From Anoplopoma fimbria (taxonomy: Eukaryota > Chordata > Actinopteri > Perciformes > Anoplopomatidae): a stretch of 64,000 nt of DNA. The stretch covers positions 1,298,501 through 1,362,500 of the forward strand of contig NC_072458.1 in NCBI RefSeq assembly GCF_027596085.1, written 5' to 3'. Each line of letters begins with the position of its first letter. Positions within the stretch are counted from its first letter, which is position 1. Below are positions 21,901 through 37,859 of this stretch, one piece after another. The notes beneath the pieces were generated by a model. The model ran no database searches and had not been told where the DNA came from. It saw nothing but the letters and a program-made list of their open reading frames with translations. The translations under genes were made by a program, and so were the position numbers.

Positions 21901-24900
21901 TATCACTGTAAAGCTAAGCCATGTTTAGAATTGTAAAACTATTTTTGTAATACTAGAAATATCCCCTTACAGTGATTATTGTCACATGGGAGATCCTTTC
22001 TCTCCGTGGCGCACTCTCTCTGTTTATGAATACAGATTCCGACTCAGAATGAGGCTATTAGTGTAGATGAATGACACATCCCTACAATGTCAAAGGTCAG
22101 CCACCCCATTATAAGTGAATAATTTCCAAAAGAAAAAGAAATTGAATGTCTCAAGTCTCCAGCTAAGATTCTATTCAGTTGACAGGACATTTGGACTAGA
22201 GGCAAAACTCTTAATCTATTCAGCAGTCAATTTGCCTCCCCAGCTCTGATTATGAACACTGCTGCAGCAGCGCAGTTTGATAGCTGCTATAATACTGCCA
22301 GACAGTTCAATTTCCCCCCTCACTTCTTCACGCACACACACACACACACAAACAATACACCCACCCACAGAGTCCAGCTATGTATACATAACCTGAACTA
22401 ACTGCTTTGATATTAAAAAGACAAATAAAACTGATTGACAAAGAGTCTTCAAGTAAAAGGCGTGGTGTGGCCGTCCACTTCAAGGTGTCATTATAAGTTT
22501 CTGTAGCTTGAGCACTTTGTGTGAAATTAGGCTCCACACAGACTATACTCACTGGATTTAACTCTTTTCAGCGACGTGTCAATATGTCCCTTTTCTTTAA
22601 GACAAATATATATTTACAAAAGAAAAAGAATAAAACGTTAAGGAGGGAATGACACATTACCCAGATTATTTTAATACAAAATGGGAGGACTAAGTGCTGA
22701 GAGTGAGGACTGATTTAACAGGATTGTCTGATGATTGACTCAATAATGAAAGAAAAAAAAAATGACTCAGAAAAAAAAAAAGAAAATCACTTCCCCACAT
22801 CTTGGGCATCACAAGTAATCCAAAAGCATTCCACTTCTTCTGGTGACAAACAAAGGTTTCGAAATGTAGTCAGCCACGACAGCATTTCAACAAATTAAAA
22901 GTTCTCAATGGTGGTGGTAGGATTTGTGATAGGCTTTGACAGCATCTCCTTGGGTTTCCTTTCTTTGGTTCCGTCCTTCTCTTTGAGCCTCGCTATCAGT
23001 AATTTGTCTGCATTGCCAGCCACGGACTGATTGTAATAACTCTTCTATTGAATAGCACAATCAGCCCTCCAGCCTCGTATGATTTTCCTTAGGGATCGCT
23101 CGCTCTGTCTTCACAAAATAGAAAAAGAAAAGAAAGAGAATGATTCATATCAAGGGAGCATGCGCAGAGGAAAATTAATTATCTCTCATTGAATTCAAGT
23201 TAATACTCTTACTAAGTAACTCCTTACGCATCATCAGCGTCACAGCCGAGGACACAGTTGCGTAAGGTGGAGGTCAGGTCAAAGTTTATCAAACCGATTT
23301 GAATCTACGTCACTGCTTTTGGTATGTCCGTTTCATTGCTCTGGTATTAAAGGACAAACCACTATCCTGGTGCAGACTGCTGATATTTCGATACTTTTTT
23401 ATAGCTTCGTGTTTAAAAATGTCTGCAAAGAAGCAGCCCGTGCTCTCTCCTTGTGAATTGTGGATGTGGATAATGATAAAACCTGCTATTTCCTGTAACA
23501 ATGACTAACAGGATCGACTGCTGTTTGCATTAAAAACACTTCCCCTTGGAGACGAGCCACCAAAACAGTAATGCTTGAAATTGAAAATTGGAATCCATCA
23601 TCTAATGGCCACCACAGAATGGATCTTAAGTGATGATTGAAAGCTTTGGCCCAATGCCAAACATTCTTGCATGAAGCCCTTTAAGGGTTTAAGGTCTGCA
23701 GCATTTAACACCATGTGAGGGGAGAAACTATTTGCAGTTTGAAAGCACTTCTTGTTGCTTGTATTATCTGCACCTGTGGTCTGGTGATTGTAACCGCTGA
23801 AGTAGTGAACAAGTAAATTGAAAAATGATGTAGGCCTATCTGTGTGCTTTTTTTCCCTCAAGGTAACGTGTGTTGTTTGCTTCTATAACACTTTTTTTCT
23901 TTTAAAGGGTAAACCAAAACTAAATCTAAAAACGGCTTCTGCACTCTTCTCCATGGTTTGAAACTGTTAAGCAGGTGCACTTCTAAACAAATCCCCAATC
24001 AGGGATGTAACAGTAGGTATTTTTGTCATTGACAGCTGATTAAAAACACCTGCCGGGACAAAACTTTTTGGGGTCTGGCTAGAACTGCTTGAAAGTACCA
24101 GCCCTTTGAGAATGTAGCAGTGGGTTTTTGCCATGTAATTCTGTAGGGAATTGGCATTTTAGGTATAAAAATCTGACTATTTCTGTAATAAAATGCAAGT
24201 TAAAGAAAAACCATGTGAGAGAGAGAGGGCAAGGGCTTTTACCTTTAAAGTCAATCCGGTAGAACTACTTAATTTGGCATGGTGCCATGAAAGGAAAGCT
24301 ATGTATGAATAGGTTAGAGAATCTGCTTATTGTGTGCAATAATATGCCCATGTTTGCAGTACCAATTAGATGTATGTGAAAATCACATACATCTACTGCC
24401 ATATGGCTTCACAAAAAGCTTTTTTTTGATGATTTTTTTACTTTTTCCAACATTATTTTGGGCCACAAAGATATGTGACAGTAAATGGATGGAGATTACA
24501 TTATTACAGCCCAGAAGCCATGTAAATGTAAAGCTGAATGATCAGAGATGTTTTTCAGACGTGGATTGGGGAAGGCTCTTTTTCAGTCCACAAGTTTTTG
24601 CATAATATCTGTTTTAATTACCCACTGGATCCAGACATTTTAAGAAATTCTACAAACAATAGTGTAAATCGTATAGAAAATAAAATAAATGTCATGGTGA
24701 TTGCATGGGGAATATAATCAACTTTGTCTAACTTTAAAAATCTCTGTTGAACAGTGTCTCTTTATTTGCATTTTGTTGAAATTTGAAAGCTTGGAAATAA
24801 TTCCATGCCAGTTTGGTGACTTGTTTGCCATAACGCTCTGTCAGCTGTGGTGGTGGATGGTGGTGGTCACTTACCGACCCCAACCTCAGTCACTGTTGGC

Positions 24901-25039
24901 TCAACTTTGTATTTCTAGCTCCAGTGACGGTCAACTAAGCAGAAAAGTAAAGTAAGAGAAAAGTTGGAAGCAATTGTTAAACCCAAATCCAAGGATCCAA
25001 ACTGGGGGACCCCCATTGACCTAGAAACTTACATCCCCT
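18961..25039. other. non-coding sequence, mostly unique
   Basis: No gene is supported. 19820-20110, 21270-21560, 21640-21900 and 22880-23110 look like conserved-element candidates by texture but show no decisive motif. 22332-22350 is a short CA run. 22746-22790 has A-rich runs. All open frames are below 105 codons and without domains. Confidence 0.5.
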
Positions 25040-25262
25040 GCACATCTTGACACTTTAACAATATAATATACCTGCTTTAACATACTCTTATTTGTTTACT
25101 TGTTTCCATATTTTATTGTATATTTTCATATTTCAATTTTTCAATTATGACTTTAGTATTGCACTGTGTTTCTTACTTACTGTATGCACCAATTAATCAC
25201 CTAGCCACATTCCTTGAATCTGTAACGTAATTGGCAAAAAGCAGCTTCTGATTCTGATTTTG
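25040..25262 (+). mobile_element. LINE-type 3' UTR and tail
   Basis: The end reads CACATTCCTTGAATCTGTAA, then TTGGCAAAAAGCAGC and TTCTGATTCTGATTTT. This is the familiar teleost non-LTR 3' end (CACATTCCTTGTATGTGTAA, TTGGCAATAAA, GATTCTGATTCTG tail). The upstream AT-rich part fits its 3' UTR. No coding part is present, so it is 5'-truncated. The start is approximate. Confidence 0.65.
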
Positions 25263-27370
<2,108 letters not shown>

Positions 27371-28649
27371 ATGCACTCTTACTGGTGGTATTTTTCCCCG
27401 TGGTTGGTTGGCCAACTGGTACCGAATGTATCCTGCGGCAGGTTTGCCTGGTGACTAATGATGCCTGCACAGCAGAACAGAATTGAAAAACAACAACTCT
27501 CACAGTTAATAATAGACAAAAGGGCAAGTATTCAATGCTAGGAGCCACACTTACCCCAGAACATGGCGTACGTAATTTGTTCAATTATCTAAAATATCTG
27601 AGGAGTGTGGCGGCCATATCCTAGGGCAGCACAGAGGACCGTGATTAGGCCTGGCACTATGAGGGGTGTCGGTGTGTCTCAGCGTGTGGAGAGAGGGAGA
27701 GGGGAGAGGAGAGAGAGAAAGAGAGAGAGGACTCTGTGTACATGTGGATGAATATCTGTGTGTATCTTGTGCATTGATGACAGGATACTGGATCTGAATG
27801 GTGCTTTAAAGCTGTGCAAGAATATGCAGTTTATATATAAGTGAAAAGATCCAGTTCAACCAATTACTATGATCATCACTCGGGTCTATTATCATTGTTT
27901 GCTGTTGGCATTTGCCGGCAATGTCTTGGTGACAAGAACTGAGTTAAAGAGCCAATCTGGTCACGACAACATCTGCATTCTAATTATACAGTGTCTGGTT
28001 TGAAAATACTCAAGATCCACTATTAAATAGGAAAATTGCAGTTTACATATGACATTTTCCCCCATAAAGAATAATTGATGAGTTCAAAATTGAAAGATAA
28101 TACCATCTTATTTTTTTTGCCATCATTCCTGATGATAATCATAAAAAAAATGTCTCACCAAGTATTTTGTTGTATTTAAAAGCTATATACATGACGAACT
28201 TTGTGCTCTTTTAAACAATGTTGTACTCTGGTTAACAATTTAATCATACACACATTGTTTGTATAGATAGAATGGTGACGACACAGCCGAAGTCACAGGG
28301 ACAAAACACAGTGAACAAGACAGAGCCAAAGGCCAGCTTCAGTCCTCCCACAGAGGTCATGCGCCCATTGAGGGTCAGCTAGTGCTGCATGGGGAGAGGA
28401 ACCACAAGGGGATCCTCCCACAACAAGCCTACCCCACATGCCAAGTTAAATCTCCCAGTTGAGAGGCATCAAAAATATTTTCTATTCACTATGAAACTGT
28501 GGTTAATGGCATTTAACTATGCTGTTGTGCTCGAAATGACGATTGATTTTCTGATCGCAGATCGTCTATATGAAAAGGAGGAGCAGAGTGCACATTCACA
28601 TTGAGAGGTTAAATTCGATTTGAATCATACAATCGGGTACTCTATTCGA

Positions 28650-28760
28650 GCCTTTAAAGCCAGGAAAAGATAACTTTACTATCACAATAATATGATATCC
28701 AGAATGGACGATTTCTAGTCTCATATCACAATATCAATATAATATTGATAAGCTGCCCTA
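28650..28760 (-). mobile_element. possible end of a decayed DNA element
   Basis: TCACAATATCAATATAATAT followed by TGATAAGCTGCCCTA recalls the end of fish elements that finish with TATCGATATATTGCCCAGCCCTA. It may be related to the opposite terminus at 6646. No partner end is visible nearby. Confidence 0.35.
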
Positions 28761-30764
28761 GCATTGGCCTATTGTAGGTAAACCTGTAGAGAGAAAGACT
28801 TGAATACTAAGAAGCTTCAGGACAGAGCTAGGTGCATTAAGTGCTGGCTGTTATGTGGCCTGTATAGACAGCTGTTTAGATTAAAACGAAAGTGTTTGTG
28901 TAAGAAATGTGAAGAGAAAATGCAGCTAAGAACCATCCTGTGTTGGCCGGATCTAAGAGCCTTAGTATAAAACTACACCCATCATCTGGCTTAAGAATTC
29001 TCTTCATTTAACAACACTATACTAAATGAGTCGCACAGCATTTGACAAACTTGATGTTAACACTGGAGAAGTGGTGGTTCTGGAAAATAATATATTTTCT
29101 AACATAGCCAAGGAATAATCTTAATTTCTTCTGCTCTGTAAGGGCACCATGAGCCCATTTTATTAGCATCTAAAAGCTGAAAGAAATACGTACTCATTAA
29201 TTTCATTAAAATTCATCCCATTACTGTTCAACATGTTACTATTCAATACTTCATCCTATCTTTGTAATGAAATGCAAAACCCAAGACAGGAGCAAAGAAT
29301 GTTATTAAATTATCGGAAAAATTCTCCACTCGTTTTGCTTTTTTCACCTTATCAACTGTTCAGGTGACCTAATCCTTTCCTCTTTCTCCTCCTTCCTCCC
29401 CCCACTCCTCCGCTAACCACCCCCCTCTCTCCCCCTCTTCCACAATCTGTGTAATATCCTTTTGTAGTCCACCCAAGGCCAAGTTCACATGCAGAGAGGT
29501 ATCTGTCAAAGATAAGGTCTTTGCATTACTCTGACAGCTTGCGCAAGTGCAGAGATGCTACAAGTAAAAATAATCAGGACACAACTCCATTCTGCAGAGC
29601 TGCGGGGCTACACAGGCCAAGAGGAGAGATAGAGGGAGACCTGAAGGCAACTTCAAACTTTGCCACACACAATAATGAAAATAAAAAGATACAAACAAGT
29701 ACGCAAGGAAAGTTCTCTTTTCTTTTCCCTCAGCATTTGATGAGGATCCGCTGCAAAATGTTTTATTCAGCAGAACTTGGCTCAATCGCCCTTTGATAAC
29801 AGTATCACACAAGCCTACAGAGCAGTGCAACACAAGGCAAGGTGCACTGTAAGGGCTCGGAAGTCCAAACAAAGCTTCAGTAGTCAGTAGTTTTCAGTAG
29901 TTTAACCAGGCACAACCTTTCAGTATTGAAAGTATATTATGATTTTGTAAAACTTTGCATCCTAAAATTATCCAGCTGCTGGAAAGCAGTGAGTGTCTCA
30001 GCAAACACTGCAGTAAAATCAAAATCAAGAGTCCACAACTCGATTTATATGCTGGTTCTCCTGTGAGCGCTGAGATAGACAGTACTATTATGTTTACACT
30101 TATCCCAAAAGAGCTGAAGTATTTGAGTTTAGAAATGATACAGCTTTGTGATAAATGTCTGCCATCTGGGGACACTTTTTCATGAGCAACAGCCAGACTG
30201 TGATGTTAACTTCCACATACATTCCCGTCAATAAATGTCCAATAAAAAACATGAACCATAACTTTAAATTCCAAATATTTGGCAGACAAAAATATGCCTA
30301 TTATCTTTCAAAAGAGAACATATCTCATTTAATAATTAATTTGTTGCTTGAAATAAATCTCAAAACAAACTAAAATTATAACGGTGGTGTGTCTGGTTCA
30401 TGCCCTCCGGCATCGCAGCTTGCTACATGCCAAAGGCATCCTGGGATACCCAAGTCACCTTCCAACACATGATCAATACAATGGTCTACCTATTTCCCTT
30501 CAGTATTGTGCAATATGTATGGAATTTACAATGCATACTTTTAAAGTCTGTTTTCTCAAAATCAGATTCTTCTCATACTCTGGGCCAGAAATCTCTAATT
30601 CAGTAGCACTTACATCCACTTTGATTTCTATTGAGATTCTGAAGGTTTTTTACCGAGAGGTTTGTTCATACATCATTCATAGCTGGATTTATAAAACATT
30701 TTATTCCTAAAGTAGTTAGGAGTACTTTCTCATTTATGGAGCAATAAAAAGACATATCCAAAAT

Positions 30765-30905
30765 ACTTTCTGTAAAAAGATTTTTGACCTGGCATTATCC
30801 AATGTTCAGATTTCTGTTCTGGAAATGTATGCATATTAGCAAAAACTTAATAAGACCATTCATAATTTGCATATTTAAACAATTTCACAAAGCATGTAAT
30901 AATGG
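30765..30905 (-). repeat. inverted copy of the dispersed repeat at 57.18-57.73 kb
   Basis: The complement of 30804-30840 matches 57341-57377 at 34 of 37 bases (GCTAATxTGCAxACATTTCC, then AGAxCAGAAATCTGAAC). The match extends more weakly on both sides, for about 90 bp in all. The remainder of the copy is not recognised. Confidence 0.7.
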
Positions 30906-31247
30906 CATATTTTTTATTTTTTTATTGCCAGTTCAGCTGGAGGTCTCCCCGTAAGCATCTCAATGCATATACAAGTATTTTAGCAACACATTTTAACACT
31001 TTATGGCAAGCATATAATGCTAATAAAACCGCTTCATTTCCTCTGTGTTTTTTTCCACAAAAAGTCTTGAAATGGAAATGAGTTGGCTCAGCTAAAACAA
31101 GTAATTCGTACTGACTGACAGCGCGCTAACACCTCGAGGATATCCTGTGAAATGTTGTGCTCGAGTTCTGCTCTGTTCTGTTTCTCCTGTAAGCCTGACG
31201 CTCGGTAAATAAATCCTTTATTTTCATCATTGGCTTTTTTTTTTATT

Positions 31248-31373
<126 letters not shown>

Positions 31374-32895
31374 CCTTGTGCTTCTAAATTAACTGTGGGC
31401 AGTACGTGTGTAGCCGATCCTGACCGCCGTCGCCACCACCAGTTACACAACAGGTGTAGTTTCAGGCAAGCAGTCTGAATAATCAAAGCATCCTTCCACC
31501 TGTCAATGCGTTGCATATAATTTAGCACAGTTAGGACTTACTTACCCATAAGGACTTGCTTTCCTGTGACTCATCTAGGACTAATGCATAACCATATCAC
31601 TGTTTTGTGTAGCCACACACACTCTCTATTCTGTGTTTACGTGTGTGTTTGAGAGTGGGTCAGTGTTTCACAGCCAAGGGAATCACCATTATCCAAGCTG
31701 ACTTATTCAGGGACATCGTGAGGTGTGTTTGAGTGCGTGTGTTTGTGCATGTGTGCACCAAACGAGAGGCTGACATGGTGAGCGTGTCATTCTACAGCGG
31801 GGCGACCTCATTCTGTCATAGTGCCAGAGCGCCTGCCTCACGAGCAAACCCCGTCACCATGACTCACTCATGCATAAACAAACACACAAACACACACTGT
31901 ACACGGCACACACATCACTGTTGTGAGGGGTAAAACTACACTTTTTGGGAACAACAGGAGCATTATTACACAATGTGTATGACTGTACCACAGCGTGAAC
32001 TTTTGTACTCAGAATGACATGCAATAAGTAAATCTAAGCTCACAGACACACTCATTTCTAAATGCAATGCCAAACGCTGAAGTGAGTGTCTTCAATAGCT
32101 GCACCTGTTTATATGTTCCAGTGTTGAGTAGCATTTGAAAAGACATTGGCTATCCAGCTGCTAAAGGAAGTTTGTCCTTATCTTTACATGGCCAAAAGGC
32201 ATTACACTGAAAGAGTTTTTTGGTTGCTGTAATCTTTCTACCTCTCCATATTTGAGAGCAATAACTTCCAAACGCAGCTCCAATGGAAGAGACAGGAGAT
32301 CAATTCAACTGTCAAACTAAAGCATCTCAGCCTGTAACCACTGTCTGGTGAAACACATTGAGGATATTTCATACCAATATTAGTGCATATTTGGAAAATT
32401 CCGACATAGTTTGTCTAACTCAGACTGCTGAAGCCTTGGCTGAACTTAAAAAATGCATTCAAAGATTTTTTACCCCATTTTGTACAGTCCAGTAAGGAGA
32501 GGAAGGCTGCTTACAGCAACCAACAGAGAGATCATTATCTTTCCCAAGATGCAATATTTACTTTGACACTCTAACAATGTTATTAAAAAAACAAGAAAAT
32601 TAAATTGAAATACTTGTTTTCTTCTCAAATACATACTTTAAACCTGAATGACAGTCCTTTCCCAATTTTACTCATGAAGTTTTAACATTTTTTTGGACTG
32701 TTTTGTGACTCATGTTTTGTTCTCATTCAGTACACTGCTCCACTGTAGTGTTGTCTCACAGAAACTTTGGTACCATTAGTCATTCATGTCAAAGAAAGTA
32801 TGGTAACATTCTGTTTCTATTCAGCTCTAAAAATGAAGAAATACTTGTTAATGTGTACTCTAGACATTGGCAGAACTTGATTTATAACGCAAAGT

Positions 32896-32926
32896 TTTGC
32901 CACTTTAATGTGTTTAAAGTGGCAAA
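32896..32926. repeat. perfect 13-bp inverted repeat (hairpin)
   Basis: TTTGCCACTTTAA at 32896-32908 and its exact complement TTAAAGTGGCAAA at 32914-32926 are separated by five bases. Two G-T pairs could extend the stem. Too short for a typical pre-microRNA; function unknown. Confidence 0.85.
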
Positions 32927-35900
32927 GTAACAGTGACAGTAAATGTATTACCCAAACTGTCCATTGTCCACGGATCATATTCCTTGTTCAACTTTAACTT
33001 ACCATACTTACTATAGTTGTGCCACACCAATGAGTCCTGAATGGGGAATGAGGAATTATCACAAACATTGTATGCTTGTTCTTTGTTTTTTTAACTCCAA
33101 CCAACATGGTTTATTAAATCAAACTTGTGCTCCTCACCTTGTCTGACTTTGTTGTGTAGTCATGCTTAGCTTCTAAATTAGAAATCAAAATGCCATCATA
33201 ACTATTAGAAATGATTGCCAGAACTATAAAATAGGACGTTCTGATACAGGGAAATTATCCCCCAACTTTCACACAGTGAGGGGTAAACTACGCTCATATG
33301 TATAAGAAAGAAATCTGCAAAAGAATGTCCCTGGAAGCCACATTTTCCTCCATGTTGCCTTTATGAAAAATATCACAAAAGTATCAGCGTGTTGGTGAAG
33401 CCTGTCACAGGCTGACATCTGAACCTTCAACCTTTCAACAGCTAATCCACTTGACAAGCAAAGAAGACAAGCTATTTAATTAAATTCAAAGCCTCCAACT
33501 TGAGACTTTGAAAGTCATTCATGTAACTCTCTGTGTATTCAGGTACCTTAAGGTGCATTTACTGTGATACTGAGTTGACACAGACCTACTTATTACTGCA
33601 GTGGCAGAAAGATTTACATCACATTAAGTGGCTAAAACTCATCCATGTATGACATTTTGAAAGTTTAGTTATTCAAGGACTCTTATTGGAACCTATTTAA
33701 AGATTTTCCCTGAGTATTTGCATCTTCTTAAATTAAGCTTTTTAGCTTACACTCAAGCAGTAAAAGTTTTTGTAATTGTTAAATCACACCAGGCCATTCA
33801 GATTATAAATCCAGACTTTCTGTTTAGCAATGATCTCACTAGCTAAACAGTATTAAAAGTACATTAACTTGTTAGCTGTCACTGCAATGTATACCACTCT
33901 GTGCACTGCTACTCCATACAAACTTTACTGGTATTTTTATACAACCCTGAAAGTGACATGATAGTGGAAACATTTCCTGCAAGAAAAGATGAATTTTAGA
34001 ACTGCAATTTTCTTCACAGACCAAAACAGCCACTGTAGCAATACAGCTGCTGCTCTATTCTTAAAGGTCGAAACTACGTTATCATTTAAGTACTTAAATT
34101 AAACCAAAAAAATTAAAATCTTTCATTCGTGGTTGCTGCTTAGAGAAAATATACATTTTGTGTTTTTTTATGTTAATATTGTTGTTTGACCAAACAAAAT
34201 CCAATGATTAACATTCATACAAGACATTATTAAGAAAAAAAATAGTACTCTTCAACTTGTGTGTAACCGTCACAATAAGCATCGTGTTAAGTGAAGTGCT
34301 GATGGGACGCACCGTTACTGCAGACTGCTAAAGGGCATTAGCTTTGAAGACAAAATATCAAATCCAGTAAACAAACATGAAAAAACATGTATCCAAAATG
34401 TAAAAAAAGGCAAATCATCTTTGCTTCATCGCCAAATAACTACAGAAAATAATTATGCAGAGGTTACAGTTAATTAGATTCAATGTATTTTAGGGGGGGT
34501 GGGGGATTTCCTTAAAGCACACAACTTTAATTTGAAAATTGTACGTCATTGAAGTATAAGCAACTAAAAGGCCCATCAATGGAGATACACTTAATGCGGC
34601 CTAATGACTTTCTTTGAACAGCAAAGGCAGAAACATTTGATTCTGAACCTGATTCTAACCATTTTAGACCTTAAGGAAACATTGAAATCAGCAGATCATG
34701 CAATTTTAAGTGCCGGCACTGCTGGGTGTCTTAGATTCAGCCTCAGAGCTAGCTCAGATCAGATCCCAAGCAAACAGCCTCTGTCACAATCAATGCTCTC
34801 TCTCTCTCAACATCACCTTTAGGTTCTCACGAGGCATTGTATCTGTTACCGACAGCACACACACAGACGCACACAGTGTTGTCTCTGAAAAAACTCATCT
34901 CTCAGATAATGTATGATGGGATGTTCCCGCTGTGAAAGCTGATGGTTGCTGTTGTAAAAGTATTTGAATTCAGCATGAAAAACAACAGCAACAAAATAAT
35001 GTAATCAAACAGTTAAATACCAATACAACAAATAATGGTTGTTTTCTATAATGTGCTTGTATCAATTATGTACATAACTAAGGGACATAAATAATAATAA
35101 GTATGCATGCCCTATTTAAATGTATAGAAATACCATCACGCATACAAATTACAAGAATAAAATAAGTATGTGAGTGTTTAATACATTTAAGTATATGTTC
35201 AGGAGTGTCCATTGTTTGAAAATTAAGGATTTGACGATATGAGATCAAGATTATTGTCAGAGGAAATATCATGGGTTCACGTTTTTCATAATAATCAAAT
35301 CAGAATATTTGCCAATACAGAAAATGGATTTAAATATGTATTATCATCAACTACATCAGTAAGATTTTCATAGAGTAAAGATACTAAAAAGAATCTAGCC
35401 CCACCCACAGTCCTCACAGATAGTAAACAGTAAAATGTTGTGTTACTTCGTACAAGCTTAAACTGTGTTGGTCCAGCTAAGTACATTAGCTAGTTAATCT
35501 TTTTACCTTGACTTGGACACAAAGGGGTGGATGATTATCTCGTAGATGTTGGAAGATATTTAAAATGTTGGACCATTTTTCAGTCATATATTTTGTACCA
35601 CAACTCCTTTTGTAGGGATCAAAAATGTAAGATTTAAGGCTCTTTTTTGGCGGATATAAGGCTGGAATATCATTTCCCAATGAATCACGACAGTTTTCAG
35701 CTCTTCTTAACGCTTCAGGTGAGTGGTAGGACTCTCACGCACACAAAACACACTGAGGCGCAAACACACACACACACACACACAACTGTTACGTGACCTG
35801 CATGAGAAGAGATTTCAACGTTAACACATTCAATTTTTACAGTTTCATAATTGTAAGAATTTAAGAAGATACGATATATATGATGTCCTGATTCCTGCAT

Positions 35901-36355
35901 TGTTGCCCTGAAAAGTTATGTTACCGTGGTTACGGGAAAATAGGTTAATCCCAGCATGCCTAATGCAATGGTGCCTTGAACATTAAAAACCCAATACACT
36001 GCACGTGTGCGCTGATCAATTAACTGATGGAAATGGCAAAGTATGTTTAGAATGTTCCTGCAGCTGTCACATGCCATTAAACAAGGAACATGTGAACATT
36101 GGCTGTGCAGATCATTTTACCATTTTCCAGAAAGTGTTGATAGAGATGAGGAATGTAACAGCACTTCAGTGCAGTCCAGTTTTCCTGTCAATCCCCTCCC
36201 AGCAGGCTCAAACTGGGGCTATTTGAACATGAAGCATTGAGCAGCGTAATGGCTGCGACAAAAAGAAGAGCCTAAAGCACTCAGCGAAGCACCTCAGGGG
36301 TGTCTTCAGTCTCCCAGCTCCTCACAGCGCAGACAGTTGGGAGGTGTTGTCCAAG

Positions 36356-36412
36356 ATGGAGCTCACTTTAGTCCTGATCCTCCCCATCTGCTCCTGCCTC
36401 CAGGGTGTCTAG
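36356..36412 (+). other. signal-peptide-like mini-ORF, possible first exon or relic
   Basis: An ATG in good context (CCAAGATGG) opens an 18-codon frame coding for MELTLVLILPICSCLQGV before a TAG. The peptide has the acidic start, hydrophobic core and small/cysteine end of a secretory signal, as in first exons of secreted or immunoglobulin-superfamily genes. The only GT near the end (CAGG|GTGTCT) is a poor splice donor and no continuing exon is recognised. It may be chance, a relic or a real leader exon. Confidence 0.2.
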
Positions 36413-36929
36413 CCTTCGACAAGACAGCAATCCTTTTTTCACAAGGATTATTAATCTTTCCTGCAGACCCTGCCTTGATGTTTCCTTTGCTGTGTGCTGC
36501 CCACCGACTGGTAGATCATGTTGAGCAGACTATTGCAGAGACATCTGACACGGCTCGAGAAGTTAAGTTAACTTGGTCCTCTTTGTCAGGTGCAATGTTG
36601 TAAGCTTGGTTCTCCATTGTGATATAGTTTCATTTCATTGTCTTGAGTCAGAAAAACTATAGTAACACCTAAGTGTCAGTTTAATTGTTTCCCACTGCAT
36701 GAGGTAATTATGGCTTTACTGCAGACCGACTTCAACACAATAAAGAGGCATAAATACACCAGCTGTTTTATTGTCTTTATATGTGAGCAATATCGTAAGT
36801 TGCCTTTGGATGAACATGCCCATAATGGTTGTCACCGAAGTGTGCAATGGCTTAATTAGTGCAAAAAGATTTTTTTTTTTGACAAAGACAGTCTTGGTTA
36901 TTGAAGAGTTTTTCTTGGTTATTGAAGTG

Positions 36930-36932
<3 letters not shown>

Positions 36933-37026
<94 letters not shown>
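36933..37026 (+). repeat. (TG)47 microsatellite
   Basis: 94 bp of pure TG dinucleotide. Frames of 79-133 codons across it on both strands are artefacts of the repeat. Confidence 0.97.
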
Positions 37027-37027
<1 letters not shown>

Positions 37028-37125
37028 AACTGCTTCCGTCATTACCACGATCTTCAGCAGCGGATGACTCACATCCCACCAATAAACACAACTTTTCTCA
37101 GCATTGACGCACACCAATTATCAGG

Positions 37126-37196
37126 ACTATATTTGCTTCCTGGACACTATATTTGCTTCCTGGACAGGAACATATAGGCCGGGAACATACAGGCCG
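37126..37196 (+). repeat. two adjacent short tandem duplications
   Basis: ACTATATTTGCTTCCTGGAC occurs twice without a gap (37126-37145 and 37146-37165, identical). Directly after it GGAACATAxAGGCCG occurs twice without a gap (37167-37181 and 37182-37196, one mismatch). They lie 100 bp downstream of the TG array. Confidence 0.95.
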
Positions 37197-37859
37197 CTGT
37201 ACCTAGACCACTTTCTCTGTCTGATGTGTGCAACATGTGTCAACTGACACATGACGGACAGCGTCATGCTCTGAGTCTATTATTAACCTCAGAGAACAAG
37301 ATCATTTCCTTACGTATTTTCAACAGAATGAATGCCACAGGGGTCCATAGGAGGTTTTCATTCTTTAGATTTGGTCATCAACCTAATCAATGACGCCAGA
37401 TTCTATATGAATAAAATGGTATAAGGGTACTTGTTCCGATCTGTTTGTGGACATGTTTGTAGACAATAGAATGTTATAAATAAAACCATTAAAAAAAAGT
37501 GTTTAAAGCTTTTCAATTAATAACCAAGATAATATGTTGAGTGTCTATTTTGCAGTGAGTTTATTTATGCTACTTTTGTTATTTATATATCTTTATTAAA
37601 AAAAGTCAGTGTTGTTCACCCTGTGGAAAGAAAAGCAGACTACAATTAAAGCACATTGTCACTGAACATTTTGCAGATATATGTATGTATGATGATTTTG
37701 TGACTTGCAGTGCAGGCAGCATTGTGTGTCTTGCTGTTGCAAATTAGTAGCGTAAAAATGGAGACAAAAGATGTGTTTTCTTATTATGATACTCCTGTAA
37801 TAACTTGTTTTTAGCACGCTCTTTTGTAAATAATGTAAGCCCTTTCCCACCTACATTAT

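Noticed and set aside
36716..37117. 133-codon minus frame and overlapping plus frames
   Set aside because: Produced by the (TG)47 array, which is open in several frames.
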